This document shows positions 7,901-15,307 of a DNA stretch of 18,100 nt, piece after piece (within the stretch, counting starts at the first letter, position 1; every line of letters begins with the position of its first letter). Origin of the DNA: RGIG1828 sp045541875 (GTDB lineage: Bacteria > Bacillota > Clostridia > UMGS1810); assembly GCA_045541875.1 (NCBI GenBank), contig JAZQJX010000064.1, positions 1 to 18,100 of the forward strand. Direction: 5' to 3'. A model generated the notes under the pieces. The model made no database searches. It saw only the letters and a list, made by a program, of their open reading frames with translations, and was not told where the DNA came from. Made by a program: the position numbers and the translations under genes.

Positions 7901-8719
7901 GTAAGCAAACTCACAATTCATATTCCTGAAGTTCAGAATATTGACCTTTGTGTAAGTTTTGTAGACTATAACGATGCATACTATGACGGTATGTATAATA
8001 TGGAATATAAACCTCTTGATGAGTGGGATATCCCCGACGGTGAACTTGCAGATACAGGAATTGCCCTTGCAAGCGGAATCTATGTAAACGGTGAACTCAT
8101 TCCCGGATTTGATCCCTACAAGGATATATACGCTCTTGGCGGTGAAAATCTTGAAGAGGCTATGAATAATGTAACTGCCACAGGCGATGGCGAAATCATC
8201 ATCAAAAAGGTTGAAGGCACAGCAGGAACAGTTTCAGTTCTTGTAATGGGAACAGGCTACCAGAGACCTAAGATATACACCCTCAAGTTCAATATGGGCG
8301 GCGGAATCGGAGAGCCTGCAGGAAAATATGTTATCCAGCCTGTAAAAATTGAGGTTAGTGACATTCCTCAGCCTGTAAATGCTCCTGAAAACCTTGCCGA
8401 TGGCGATCTTACCACAAAATGGGCAGCAGAGGGCATTCAGTGGATTCTCTATGACCTTGGTGCCGTGAAAGATCTCGACAGCGTGAGCATAGCATTTATG
8501 GAAGGCGACATAAGAACTGCTCAGTTTGAAATCTGGACATCAGAAGACGGTGTAAACTTCAAGCAGTGGTTTGACGGCGATGCAATGCCCACACTGGAAC
8601 TTGAAAACCACAAACTTCCCGGAGCAAAAGCACAGTATGTGAAAGTTGTTGTAAAAGGTTATAACAACAATCCGGGTAACTGGAACTCCGTAATGGAACT
8701 TAGAGTTTATGCAGCATAA
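4982..8719 (+). CDS. Secreted heparinase II/III-like polysaccharide lyase candidate with LamG-like, stalk and CBM32-like modules
   Basis: An exported 1245-aa protein. Residues 1-29 form a signal peptide (basic start, hydrophobic core, cleavage near GIA-AEE). About 35-215 is a LamG-like beta-sandwich; about 245-370 resembles the copper-amine-oxidase N-terminal 'stalk' domain of wall proteins. About 410-735 is an alpha/alpha-barrel beginning HPRLIFT, with EEGFNYWDY (636-644) matching the EGPGYW motif of heparinase II/III-type lyases, plus N584 and H692. About 740-1010 is the C-terminal beta-sheet domain with GEGHDHMDSG (H792, H794, D796). About 1115-1245 looks like an F5/8 type C (CBM32) domain. 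Such proteins cleave acidic polysaccharides by beta-elimination; Y641/Y644 and the His residues are catalytic candidates by analogy. It has no SLH domain, unlike the next two genes. Substrate and enzyme family number cannot be assigned. Confidence 0.85.
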   Translation: MFKNIRKIVSSFLTAALIVSSFSTMGIAAEETARKVIASDNFQSYTKGASTVGSYGGAAKGNLWKLEEDETGNKYFAMTINTTSDAHLDGTFGEAMTGKFVFQFDMRFRDYGPVTKWLYFMDDGGKDIFILDINPDGKITTHNGVAIGNYALNMWYTIVVELDCKAGMMNIKFNNKWRVLDHPIGECAPSKWRFHMRSPSGESTVDLDNISVYTGAYTMEEIKQSEEATTPNASTSTSDPYAAKYDLSAMYVGKDSTLVKGQQVYISQNDEIVPYKNGEVKMVPVKAFTESLGGTASWDPADSSATFTAKGKTVKLFNGKRTCIVDGVEKTLMCPADVGAGNVFYAPAKDLCEFFGQFFHEEDNGLIIYSDNDHSKDLDWVGNMKFMRNLCESFMFDDVTGAELTAKIVANHPNNHHPRLIFTEEKFAKIRAEINDPNGDPVYKKMFNELKSHCEGYMKQTPSGYEIRDGIRLLYVVRENEDRMLALAILYNLTGEEKYARRAYEEMYVSSCFVDFNPYHFLDVGEMAACLGLTYDWMYNWMDDNQRRIIREAIIKKGIYPIIEDFDGLPRSRSWNWRGELADNWCLVISGVAVGAMAVVDEAYNLDRINCERAMEQCLIDIRRALSLFAPYGAYEEGFNYWDYAMRFYVQTMGCLETAVGDDFGYSDVVGMSMTHQYLSAMNGSVQAFSYHDTGEAGVTWHSPVLWLAKTFNDPSIAQPRVEQIKRSSSGKTNIIWDFYFYDPAFNNVSNANRQLDVSLPIAEVATMRSGFDVQDMWLGLHCDDPIGGEGHDHMDSGVFVLDSQGVSWFFDLGADGYNIGNYGHAYRVRGEGHNLVIFNPTANYSLKYGGNAYMEKFSSEAQGAYAIGNLDDAHRDDIGVISHRRGAKLDDMRRVATIQDEIRLSKPADMYWFAHTRAEIEISEDGKSAILTRQGKKLLAKIINGEGATFSVMPAAPFPQSPQNPNQAKNVGVSKLTIHIPEVQNIDLCVSFVDYNDAYYDGMYNMEYKPLDEWDIPDGELADTGIALASGIYVNGELIPGFDPYKDIYALGGENLEEAMNNVTATGDGEIIIKKVEGTAGTVSVLVMGTGYQRPKIYTLKFNMGGGIGEPAGKYVIQPVKIEVSDIPQPVNAPENLADGDLTTKWAAEGIQWILYDLGAVKDLDSVSIAFMEGDIRTAQFEIWTSEDGVNFKQWFDGDAMPTLELENHKLPGAKAQYVKVVVKGYNNNPGNWNSVMELRVYAA

Positions 8720-8734
8720 ATCAGATAAAGAATG

Positions 8735-8779
8735 AATCCGGCGGGAGCAAAAGACTTTGTTTCCGCCCGGAATCGGATT
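8735..8779 (+). other. Intercistronic hairpin between lyase-like and SLH genes
   Basis: AATCCG (8735-8740) pairs with CGGATT (8774-8779), and within it a GC-rich imperfect stem joins GGCGGGAGCAAA to TTTGTTTCCGCCC around a short loop. Only a three-base T-run follows, so it is a weak terminator at best. It may lower or stabilise expression between the two genes. It begins 15 nt after the upstream stop codon. Confidence 0.45.
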
Positions 8780-8785
8780 TAACTA

Positions 8786-8799
8786 CCTATTATAATAGG
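8786..8799. promoter_or_regulatory. Perfect 14-bp palindrome overlapping the ribosome binding site
   Basis: The palindrome CCTATTATAATAGG is perfect. It ends inside the AGGAAAGG ribosome binding site of the next gene (8797-8804) and contains a TATAAT (8791-8796). No convincing -35 lies at the right distance, so promoter function is doubtful. Either a regulator site or a hairpin masking the ribosome binding site would fit. Confidence 0.35.
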
Positions 8800-8805
8800 A
8801 AAGGA

Positions 8806-11800
8806 ATGAAACAAATGGCAAAACAAACAAAAAGACTGCTTGCTCTTTTTATAGCATCTGTTATGTGTTTTTCTCTTTGCTTGCCGTCATTTGCAGCAAA
8901 TGCCGCTGAGGAACAGTTGTATTTCTATGATTTTGAAACAGATGATCCATCAGGCTATTTTGCCGCTATACCCGGATGGAATGTCAGCGGAACAAAGCAG
9001 CAGTTCACCATCGTGGACTGGGAAGGCGAAGATGCTGAAAAATGGGGCAAGGTTTTAAGATATGACAACGGTCCCTCAAACGAACAGGCAAGAATCGGAA
9101 TTGGCGGATCATATGACACGGTGGGTTTTGACTTTTCGTTCTGTTTCGGAGAAGTGACAAATGCCGTGAAATTAAGTTTCCGTCAGGCAAGCGGTGACTT
9201 TTATGGTCTGGTTCTTGGTGCAGACAAGAAAGTTAAACTTTATGAAACCAATGCTGTTGCAACATATGAAACAGATGTATGGTATGATATAAGTATAGTT
9301 TTAAGCAAGAGTAAGAAATATTCAAAACTCAAATTCAAAGAAAGTTCATCTGATGAATGGAAAGAATTTGACTTTTTCACAGATAGAGAAGGAACTGCCA
9401 CAGACTCATTGTTCTTCGATATATACGGCGGTGCTCAAAGTAACGGTGAAGTAAAATATTTCGATAATATGAGAATATATACTTACGGTGATGAATTTGC
9501 TCCTTCACTTTCAACCTACAGTGATGATTTTGAAGACGGAATCAACCACGCATCTTCCGTAACAGATTATACAACCCACTGGAAGTCGATGAACACCAAC
9601 TCTCAGACAGAAATCACAGCAGAGCCTCTTGAAGGATATGAGGGTAAAGTTCTTAAATTAAAAGATGTTTCTTCATCTGCATCACAGGTGAATCTGACAA
9701 TTGGAAAATACCCCTTCACAGATGCATCAGCCCCCGACGTACGTCATATTATGACATGGAAAATGGGTGCAAACTTTGACGGCGGTAATGCATGTGTATA
9801 TATGAAATATGTTTCTCCCCAGAGAAATTCCAAAAGTGAAGTAAATCTTCTCACCTTAAAAGAGAATCAGGTAATAATGGAAGACAAAGACGGTTACCAC
9901 ACATTCGATGCAAAAATCGAACCCGGTAAACTCTATGACGTAACCTATCTCTACGATGCAAAATCAAAAGTTGCAGTTCTTTCCGTTGTTGACGGAAACG
10001 GAGATACAATTTCAAAATTCCTTGATCTTGGACTTTTTGGTTCAGAATATGGCTATGTGTATAACATAGAATTTGCAAACGGCTCCGTAGGTGAGAACAC
10101 AGTATATGTTGATGATTTTTCATGGGACATCAGTTCGGTAGAATTTGAACTTTCAGATTGCTATGTTAAAAGCGGAAATTCAGACGATTCAGACCTTGAC
10201 GAAACTGTAGTTTTTGAATATACAGATATGGTTGAGGAAAATATCGAACCTGTAGTTACAGTCAAAAAAGACGGTGCAGAAGTTGATACTGCCTACATAG
10301 TTACAGGAAAAGGCAACACAGTTCAGATTGCATTTGATGAACTTGAAAGAAATTCTTCCTATGAAGTTTCTCTTTCGGGAATAAATTCAGTTTTTGGAGA
10401 TTCATCATCTAAAAACACAGTAAGTTTTGTCACATCAGACTATGCGGTAGATGTAGAAACCATTTCCGTATCAGACGGCGTTATAACTGCAAATCTCAAG
10501 GGCACATTCAAAAATGGAACAGAGGCATATATTGCAGCATCAGCATATGACAGTGACGATAACATAACAGAAGTTAAACTTCTTCCCATAGAAGTCCCCT
10601 ACAGAGATGCAGAAAATGTAACTTTCACACCCGAATTTGAAGGTGACTACAGTTACATAAAAGCAGTTGTTATAAGAAACTTTGCATCTGCAATTTTCTA
10701 TTCAGCCAATGTTCCCACAGATGGCGGAGAAATTGAAGATGGCATGCAAGACGAAGAATATGAAGCAATCACTTCAATAGAAATAGACGAAGACTCTTTC
10801 ACAGTTTGCGGTGAAAACATTTCAGAAGACAGTTCGGTCATTGGAATTCAGGTTCTGAAATCAGGAAAAACATGGACAGACCTTTCGGGATTTGATTATG
10901 AAAACGGTGACATCACCGAAATCCTTGCAGGATTTGATTCTGTGGCAGATGTGGAATATGGCGAAGGCTATTCATTCACACAGAAACTTTCCGGTGGTGA
11001 AATGCCTGCATTTAGAATTCGCTTTGGCGATGGAATCATCACCTATTATGATCCTGTCTTAATGGAAAACATCAATAATGCTCAGACTGCAGACGAACTT
11101 TCAGAAATTGTTAAAGCAGATTCGGCAGTATGGGATGAAATGAGTGCAGTTGTGGAAAATCTCGAAGATGACGAAGAAGCACTTTTCTGGCAGATTCTTT
11201 TAGATACCAAAGACAATTTGAAGGATGATGGCAAAGCCCTTTCACTTCCTGCACAGGTGACAGAACTTGCACCGGGAGTATCTGCCCTTGCAAGACTCAA
11301 AACTTCAGGAAAAGATGAACTTAAAAATCTTTTTGACACACTTGCAGACGAGGGAATATTTGAAACAAATTCGTATGAAATATATGCAGGAGTCGGTGAT
11401 TTTGAAGGTTTCGGAATGTCTGCTTCCCAGAAGGATTCTTTTGTAGCTCACATTCAGAAAAACGTAAGTGACTATGTATATATTGAAGATTTTGTCAGTG
11501 ACTTTGACGAAAACGCAGTATTTTATGCGATAAAAGACGGTTCAAAACAAAGAATCAACAAAATCCTCACCACATCAGATCTTTTAGATTCAGATGAATT
11601 CCCCACATATGAAACTTTGAATGCCACAAAACGCAACACCGTATGTTCAGAACTTGGCACAAGCAAACTTTTCACATCAATAGAGTCTCTTGAAGATGCT
11701 GTTGAAAGTGAATCAAAAGCAGCCAAGAAAATTAAAGAAGAAAACGGTGGCGGCGTAGGCGGCGGCGCAGGCGGTGGTGCAGGCGGCGGTTCATATTCCA

Positions 11801-12399
11801 ACAACAAAGGTCAGCCTGTTGTGTCTGTCGGCGAAGAAGATAAAGAAGAAGTGAAAGTCCTTTCCTTTGATGATATCAAAAATGTTGAATGGGCACAAAA
11901 AGCAATCAATGCTCTTGCAGAAAAGAAAATCGTATCCGGTGACGGAAAAGGAAGTTTCAGACCAAACGATTTTGTCACAAGAGAAGAATTTGTAAAAATG
12001 CTTGTTCTCACTCTTAACATTTCCACATCATCTGCTGATGAAAACTTTGATGATATCACATTTTCCGATTGGTGTCGTCCCTATGTTGCAGCGGCAATTT
12101 CCAAAGGAATTGTAAACGGCATAGACGAAAATAACTTTGGTAAGGGAAGAATAATCACAAGAGAAGAAATGGCAACAATGACCTACCGTGCATTATCTGC
12201 TATGGGCATAATGCTCGGCGGTGTCCATAAAGATGAATTTGCAGATATCAGTTCAATCAGTGACTGGGCAAAGGAAGCTTGCGTGAAGATGCAGGAGGCA
12301 GGCATCATAAATGGTATGGGTCAAAACCACTTTGCACCAAAAGAAAATGTAACGAGAGCACAGGCAGCAAAAATACTCTATGAAGTATTATCAAGATAA
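8806..12399 (+). CDS. Surface protein with LamG-like and Ig-like modules and three C-terminal SLH domains
   Basis: A 1197-aa wall-anchored protein. The signal peptide (about 1-35) has cleavage near ANA-AEE. Two LamG-like beta-sandwiches follow (about 36-226 and 233-446; the sequence DNMRIYT closes the first), then an Ig-like domain ending in VSFVTSD (about 448-545), two further beta modules (about 550-745), a helix-rich region (about 747-980), a polyglycine linker (981-995), and three SLH domains (about 1020-1068, 1080-1135, 1144-1197; the repeats are recognisable by WA..A...L...KI.G and .TREE motifs). SLH triplets bind pyruvylated secondary wall polymers. No catalytic domain was recognised, so a glycan-binding or scaffold role is inferred. 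M1 has AGGA 5 nt upstream; M4 (8815) is an alternative start. The downstream gene follows after 14 nt. Confidence 0.88.
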   Translation: MKQMAKQTKRLLALFIASVMCFSLCLPSFAANAAEEQLYFYDFETDDPSGYFAAIPGWNVSGTKQQFTIVDWEGEDAEKWGKVLRYDNGPSNEQARIGIGGSYDTVGFDFSFCFGEVTNAVKLSFRQASGDFYGLVLGADKKVKLYETNAVATYETDVWYDISIVLSKSKKYSKLKFKESSSDEWKEFDFFTDREGTATDSLFFDIYGGAQSNGEVKYFDNMRIYTYGDEFAPSLSTYSDDFEDGINHASSVTDYTTHWKSMNTNSQTEITAEPLEGYEGKVLKLKDVSSSASQVNLTIGKYPFTDASAPDVRHIMTWKMGANFDGGNACVYMKYVSPQRNSKSEVNLLTLKENQVIMEDKDGYHTFDAKIEPGKLYDVTYLYDAKSKVAVLSVVDGNGDTISKFLDLGLFGSEYGYVYNIEFANGSVGENTVYVDDFSWDISSVEFELSDCYVKSGNSDDSDLDETVVFEYTDMVEENIEPVVTVKKDGAEVDTAYIVTGKGNTVQIAFDELERNSSYEVSLSGINSVFGDSSSKNTVSFVTSDYAVDVETISVSDGVITANLKGTFKNGTEAYIAASAYDSDDNITEVKLLPIEVPYRDAENVTFTPEFEGDYSYIKAVVIRNFASAIFYSANVPTDGGEIEDGMQDEEYEAITSIEIDEDSFTVCGENISEDSSVIGIQVLKSGKTWTDLSGFDYENGDITEILAGFDSVADVEYGEGYSFTQKLSGGEMPAFRIRFGDGIITYYDPVLMENINNAQTADELSEIVKADSAVWDEMSAVVENLEDDEEALFWQILLDTKDNLKDDGKALSLPAQVTELAPGVSALARLKTSGKDELKNLFDTLADEGIFETNSYEIYAGVGDFEGFGMSASQKDSFVAHIQKNVSDYVYIEDFVSDFDENAVFYAIKDGSKQRINKILTTSDLLDSDEFPTYETLNATKRNTVCSELGTSKLFTSIESLEDAVESESKAAKKIKEENGGGVGGGAGGGAGGGSYSNNKGQPVVSVGEEDKEEVKVLSFDDIKNVEWAQKAINALAEKKIVSGDGKGSFRPNDFVTREEFVKMLVLTLNISTSSADENFDDITFSDWCRPYVAAAISKGIVNGIDENNFGKGRIITREEMATMTYRALSAMGIMLGGVHKDEFADISSISDWAKEACVKMQEAGIINGMGQNHFAPKENVTRAQAAKILYEVLSR
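11746..11790 (+). repeat. Coding polyglycine microsatellite
   Basis: Fifteen codons (residues 981-995) encode almost only glycine, in GGGV/GGGA blocks made from GGC and GGT. They form a flexible linker between the helix-rich region and the SLH anchor. The period-12 DNA repeat could gain or lose blocks in frame. Confidence 0.7.
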
Positions 12400-12413
12400 G
12401 GAGGGGATAAATT

Positions 12414-15056
12414 ATGAAAAAAATACTTTCAGTTGTTTTAGCACTTTCATTGGTTTTGGCAACTTTTTGCATATCCCCCGTGTCCTATGCTGATGAAAGT
12501 TATTCGGAAAAAGCAATAGAAGTTGTTGCAAAACTTGGACTTATGGAAGGACGTCTGACATATAGTCCGGACATTGAAATAACCAGAGGAGACCTCATAG
12601 CATCGGTTCTCAACCTTTGTCCTTCAGAGTCTCAGGCAGGGAATTCTGTTTTCACAGACCTTGAAAAAGACCATCCCAATTTTACAGCCATTATGACAGC
12701 TTATAATATGGGGTTGGTTGCAGGTTTTGGTGACGGAACTGTTCGCCCGGATGATGCGGCAACAGTTTCACAGGCAATGAAACTTATTTATTATGCCCTT
12801 GGCTATAAGGAGTTTCTTTCACAGGTCACAAGTCCTGCCCAGGCAGTTGAAACAGCAAATGTGGGTACCTTTAGTGATACAAACTCATCGAAGATTCTCA
12901 CATCGGGAAAACTTGCAGACCTTCTCGTGCAGGCAGGAGAAAGTTATCCTCTTGAAGCACAGCAGATCACAAAAGACGGCAATGCAACATTCAAATATTA
13001 CACTGCAAAAGAAACAGTTTTAGAAAGATATTATGACATTGTAAGAGTTGAAGGCGTGGTAACATCAGCCGGCGGAATGAATCTTATTGCCGGACAAAGT
13101 TATAATTCCGACTGGATTGTAATTGCAGGAACAGTTCTTAAAAAGGATGCGGTAAGTGCAGACTCATTCTTCGGTCAGAGAGTTGTTGCATATTACCGTC
13201 AGCACAGTGATATGAAAGACAAACGTCTTGTATGTCTTTATTCCTACAACAACACCGTTCACGAGATTTCAGCCGAAGACTATGACGGCTATACAGACGG
13301 AAAACTCTACTACGAAGTGGGCGATATGGAATATGAAGATATAGACCTTAGTTTTTCATCGGCAGATATGTTTGTAAACAATGTTTTGGTTGCAAATCCC
13401 GAAGAGAGTTATTTTGATATCAATTCAGGAAAAATCACTCTCATCGATAACAACCTTGACAAAAAGATTGATGTTATTATCGTTGTTGAGTATGAGACAT
13501 ATGTTGTTGAATCCGTAAATGCATCACTCAATGCAATTTTTGGAAAATATAACGACGAGGCACTTCTTTTAAATGAATATACAAATGTCAGCATGCTTGA
13601 TGAAAACGGTAATGTAATATATCTTGAAGGTCTTTCACCAAATGATGTTCTCTCTGTTGTAAAAGCGGGAGACAAGTCAAACATCTCTCTTGTATATGCT
13701 TTCACTGAACTTCGCGGAACCATTGAAGAAACAAGAGAGACAAACGGCAAATTATATGTGACAATTGAAGGAAAAGAATATGGGGTAACAGATGATTGTT
13801 ATCACTATGAAGGCTCTTTCCTCACAACCGGCAGAGTAGGTCTTTTCCCGCTTAACACTATGGGTGAAGTTGCAACCTACAGATCATACGGTGAACTTGA
13901 CCGCTTTGGATATATCATTCAGACAAAGCAGACTCCCGGAATGACAAGCACCGTAATGTCAAAAATTCTTGACCAGAATGGTGAAGTTGTCATATATGAA
14001 TATGGAAAAAATGTTAAAATCGACGGCAAGGTGAGAAACTCTGTTGATGCAACACAACTTCTTAACGGAGTTCTCGTTTCCTACACAGTGTCTGACGGAA
14101 TTATGAAAACTGTTGACACTCCCTTCAAGAAGGTTTCAGACGGTACAAACGTAACCTATGAAGGCCTTGGCGAAGACGAAAGCCATCTCAATTCTCTCCA
14201 ACTTTACTTTGACGGCTACGAAGAAGGAAAAACCACTGAAAAATATAAAGGTACTTCGGGAATTCTCGGCGGAAAAGTTGCACTTGACAAATCCGCTCCC
14301 ATATTTGTAATTCCCACAGGTGATGCAGTTCAGGATTCAGACTATAAGGTTTATCCGATGAGTCAGCATCTGGTTCACGATGCAATGTACCAGCTTTCTG
14401 CATACAAAATGCAGGACAGAAGCCTCATTGCGGACGTGGCTGTTCGTTACACAGAAGTTTCAGGATCAAACGAAACAGTTACCAGCGATACAAGCCCAAT
14501 ATTTGTAGAAAGTGCGCGCAGAATTCTTGATGCAAACGGTGACCCCGTTACAAAGATTGTTGGTTATAAGTCCATGAACAGAATGGAATTGTATCTTACA
14601 GATGAACTTGCAAAAGAAATCAATTATACAATTAGCGGTGGAGACCTTATAAAAGTAACATACAACACAGAAAAATACATCAAAGGTATAGAAATTCTCT
14701 ACAGCTATGCAGCACGTTCAATGGTAGGTTCAAATCCAAGTGCCGATATGATGGCGGTGTTCCGTGTTATGAATGCCAACGTATATAAGAGAGTTGACAA
14801 TATGATTATTTCAACAACTCAGGAACTTGTTCCCGGCACAGACTATGAGGGAAAAGAAATTGCCAACGAGGAACTCCGTAACCTTTCAACATATGGAATG
14901 CTCAAATATGATGAAAGAACAGAAACAATTTCAAAGGCTTCTCCAACAGACATAGTTCCCTTTGAAAGCACAGGTTCTGTTTGTTCGGAAATTCTTGTGT
15001 ATGACAGATATGGCGATCCTAATGTAATTTATGTATTTAACGATTCCAAAAAATAA
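12414..15056 (+). CDS. S-layer-type protein with N-terminal SLH domains
   Basis: An 880-aa exported protein. The signal peptide is about 1-27, with cleavage near SYA-DES. Residues about 30-75 (KAIEVVAKLGLMEG, ITRGDLIASVL) and 80-137 (FTDL, AYNMGLVAGFGDGTVRPDD, VSQAMKLIYYALGY) are two SLH domains; a third, degenerate one may span 145-195 (FSDTNSSKIL, GKLADLLVQAG). The remaining ~680 residues are beta-rich, with repeating VLVSYTV- and VIYEYGK-like strands, and no enzymatic motif was recognised. The anchor is at the N-terminus, the reverse of the preceding gene. The ribosome binding site GGAGGGG starts directly after the upstream stop codon and the genes are 14 nt apart, so they are surely cotranscribed. 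It is likely a structural or display layer component; function beyond anchoring is unknown. Confidence 0.87.
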   Translation: MKKILSVVLALSLVLATFCISPVSYADESYSEKAIEVVAKLGLMEGRLTYSPDIEITRGDLIASVLNLCPSESQAGNSVFTDLEKDHPNFTAIMTAYNMGLVAGFGDGTVRPDDAATVSQAMKLIYYALGYKEFLSQVTSPAQAVETANVGTFSDTNSSKILTSGKLADLLVQAGESYPLEAQQITKDGNATFKYYTAKETVLERYYDIVRVEGVVTSAGGMNLIAGQSYNSDWIVIAGTVLKKDAVSADSFFGQRVVAYYRQHSDMKDKRLVCLYSYNNTVHEISAEDYDGYTDGKLYYEVGDMEYEDIDLSFSSADMFVNNVLVANPEESYFDINSGKITLIDNNLDKKIDVIIVVEYETYVVESVNASLNAIFGKYNDEALLLNEYTNVSMLDENGNVIYLEGLSPNDVLSVVKAGDKSNISLVYAFTELRGTIEETRETNGKLYVTIEGKEYGVTDDCYHYEGSFLTTGRVGLFPLNTMGEVATYRSYGELDRFGYIIQTKQTPGMTSTVMSKILDQNGEVVIYEYGKNVKIDGKVRNSVDATQLLNGVLVSYTVSDGIMKTVDTPFKKVSDGTNVTYEGLGEDESHLNSLQLYFDGYEEGKTTEKYKGTSGILGGKVALDKSAPIFVIPTGDAVQDSDYKVYPMSQHLVHDAMYQLSAYKMQDRSLIADVAVRYTEVSGSNETVTSDTSPIFVESARRILDANGDPVTKIVGYKSMNRMELYLTDELAKEINYTISGGDLIKVTYNTEKYIKGIEILYSYAARSMVGSNPSADMMAVFRVMNANVYKRVDNMIISTTQELVPGTDYEGKEIANEELRNLSTYGMLKYDERTETISKASPTDIVPFESTGSVCSEILVYDRYGDPNVIYVFNDSKK

Positions 15057-15099
15057 TAGATACAATATAATGCTATTTATCTGCTCCTAAAAAATAGAT

Positions 15100-15151
15100 G
15101 GATTCAGTGCCACTCTCCGGCTTCCCCCGGAGAGTGGCGGAATCTGAATCC
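15100..15151 (+). terminator. Strong hairpin closing the surface-protein operon
   Basis: A perfect 12-bp GC-rich stem (15109-15120 with 15127-15138, loop CTTCCC) is extended by an outer 8-bp stem GGATTCAG/CTGAATCC (15100-15107, 15144-15151). It lies 44 nt after the stop codon. No T-run follows, so it may act as a 3' end-stabilising or pause structure rather than a textbook terminator. Confidence 0.6.
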
Positions 15152-15159
15152 GTGCACAG

Positions 15160-15208
15160 GATGATATGTAAAAGTTAATAAAGACTTTGTTGATTTTTAC
15201 ATATTATC
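15160..15208. repeat. Long AT-rich hairpin upstream of the hydrolase-like gene
   Basis: GATGATATGTAAAA (15160-15173) pairs with TTTTACATATTATC (15195-15208) with a single G-T mismatch. It sits 24 nt upstream of the next -35 box. It may help end the upstream transcript or serve as a protein binding site. Confidence 0.5.
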
Positions 15209-15231
15209 ATAAAAGACATTCATTAAAAGTC

Positions 15232-15259
15232 TTGACAACACCTTATAGTATTTGATAAC
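15232..15259 (+). promoter_or_regulatory. Promoter of the glycosidase-like gene
   Basis: A perfect TTGACA (15232-15237), a 16-nt spacer and GATAAC (15254-15259, 4 of 6 matches). Start of transcription would be near 15266, leaving a ~40-nt leader. It suggests this gene has its own expression control, separate from the SLH genes. Confidence 0.6.
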
Positions 15260-15270
15260 ATTAATTGTTA
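15256..15270. promoter_or_regulatory. Inverted repeat over the -10 and start site
   Basis: TAACA (15256-15260) and TGTTA (15266-15270) flank TTAAT, overlapping the -10 box and the expected transcription start. The placement is that of a repressor site. It does not resemble the 4419-4438 palindrome, so a different regulator would be needed. Confidence 0.35.
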
Positions 15271-15293
15271 GGCATAGTTTAGCGAACTGTGCC
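15271..15293 (+). other. Leader hairpin next to the ribosome binding site
   Basis: GGCATAGTT (15271-15279) pairs with AACTGTGCC (15285-15293; one G-U pair) around a 5-nt loop, ending directly before the GGAAGGA ribosome binding site (15294-15300). It occupies most of the predicted leader and could affect translation or message stability. Confidence 0.45.
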
Positions 15294-15307
15294 GGAAGGA
15301 GTCAAAA

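Noticed and set aside
8791..8796. TATAAT as a promoter of the first SLH gene
   Set aside because: No -35-like sequence lies 16-18 nt upstream, and the hexamer is explained by the palindrome.
11523..11807. Minus-strand frame with a proline-rich N-terminus
   Set aside because: It is the antisense of the polyglycine linker and adjoining codons of the SLH gene.
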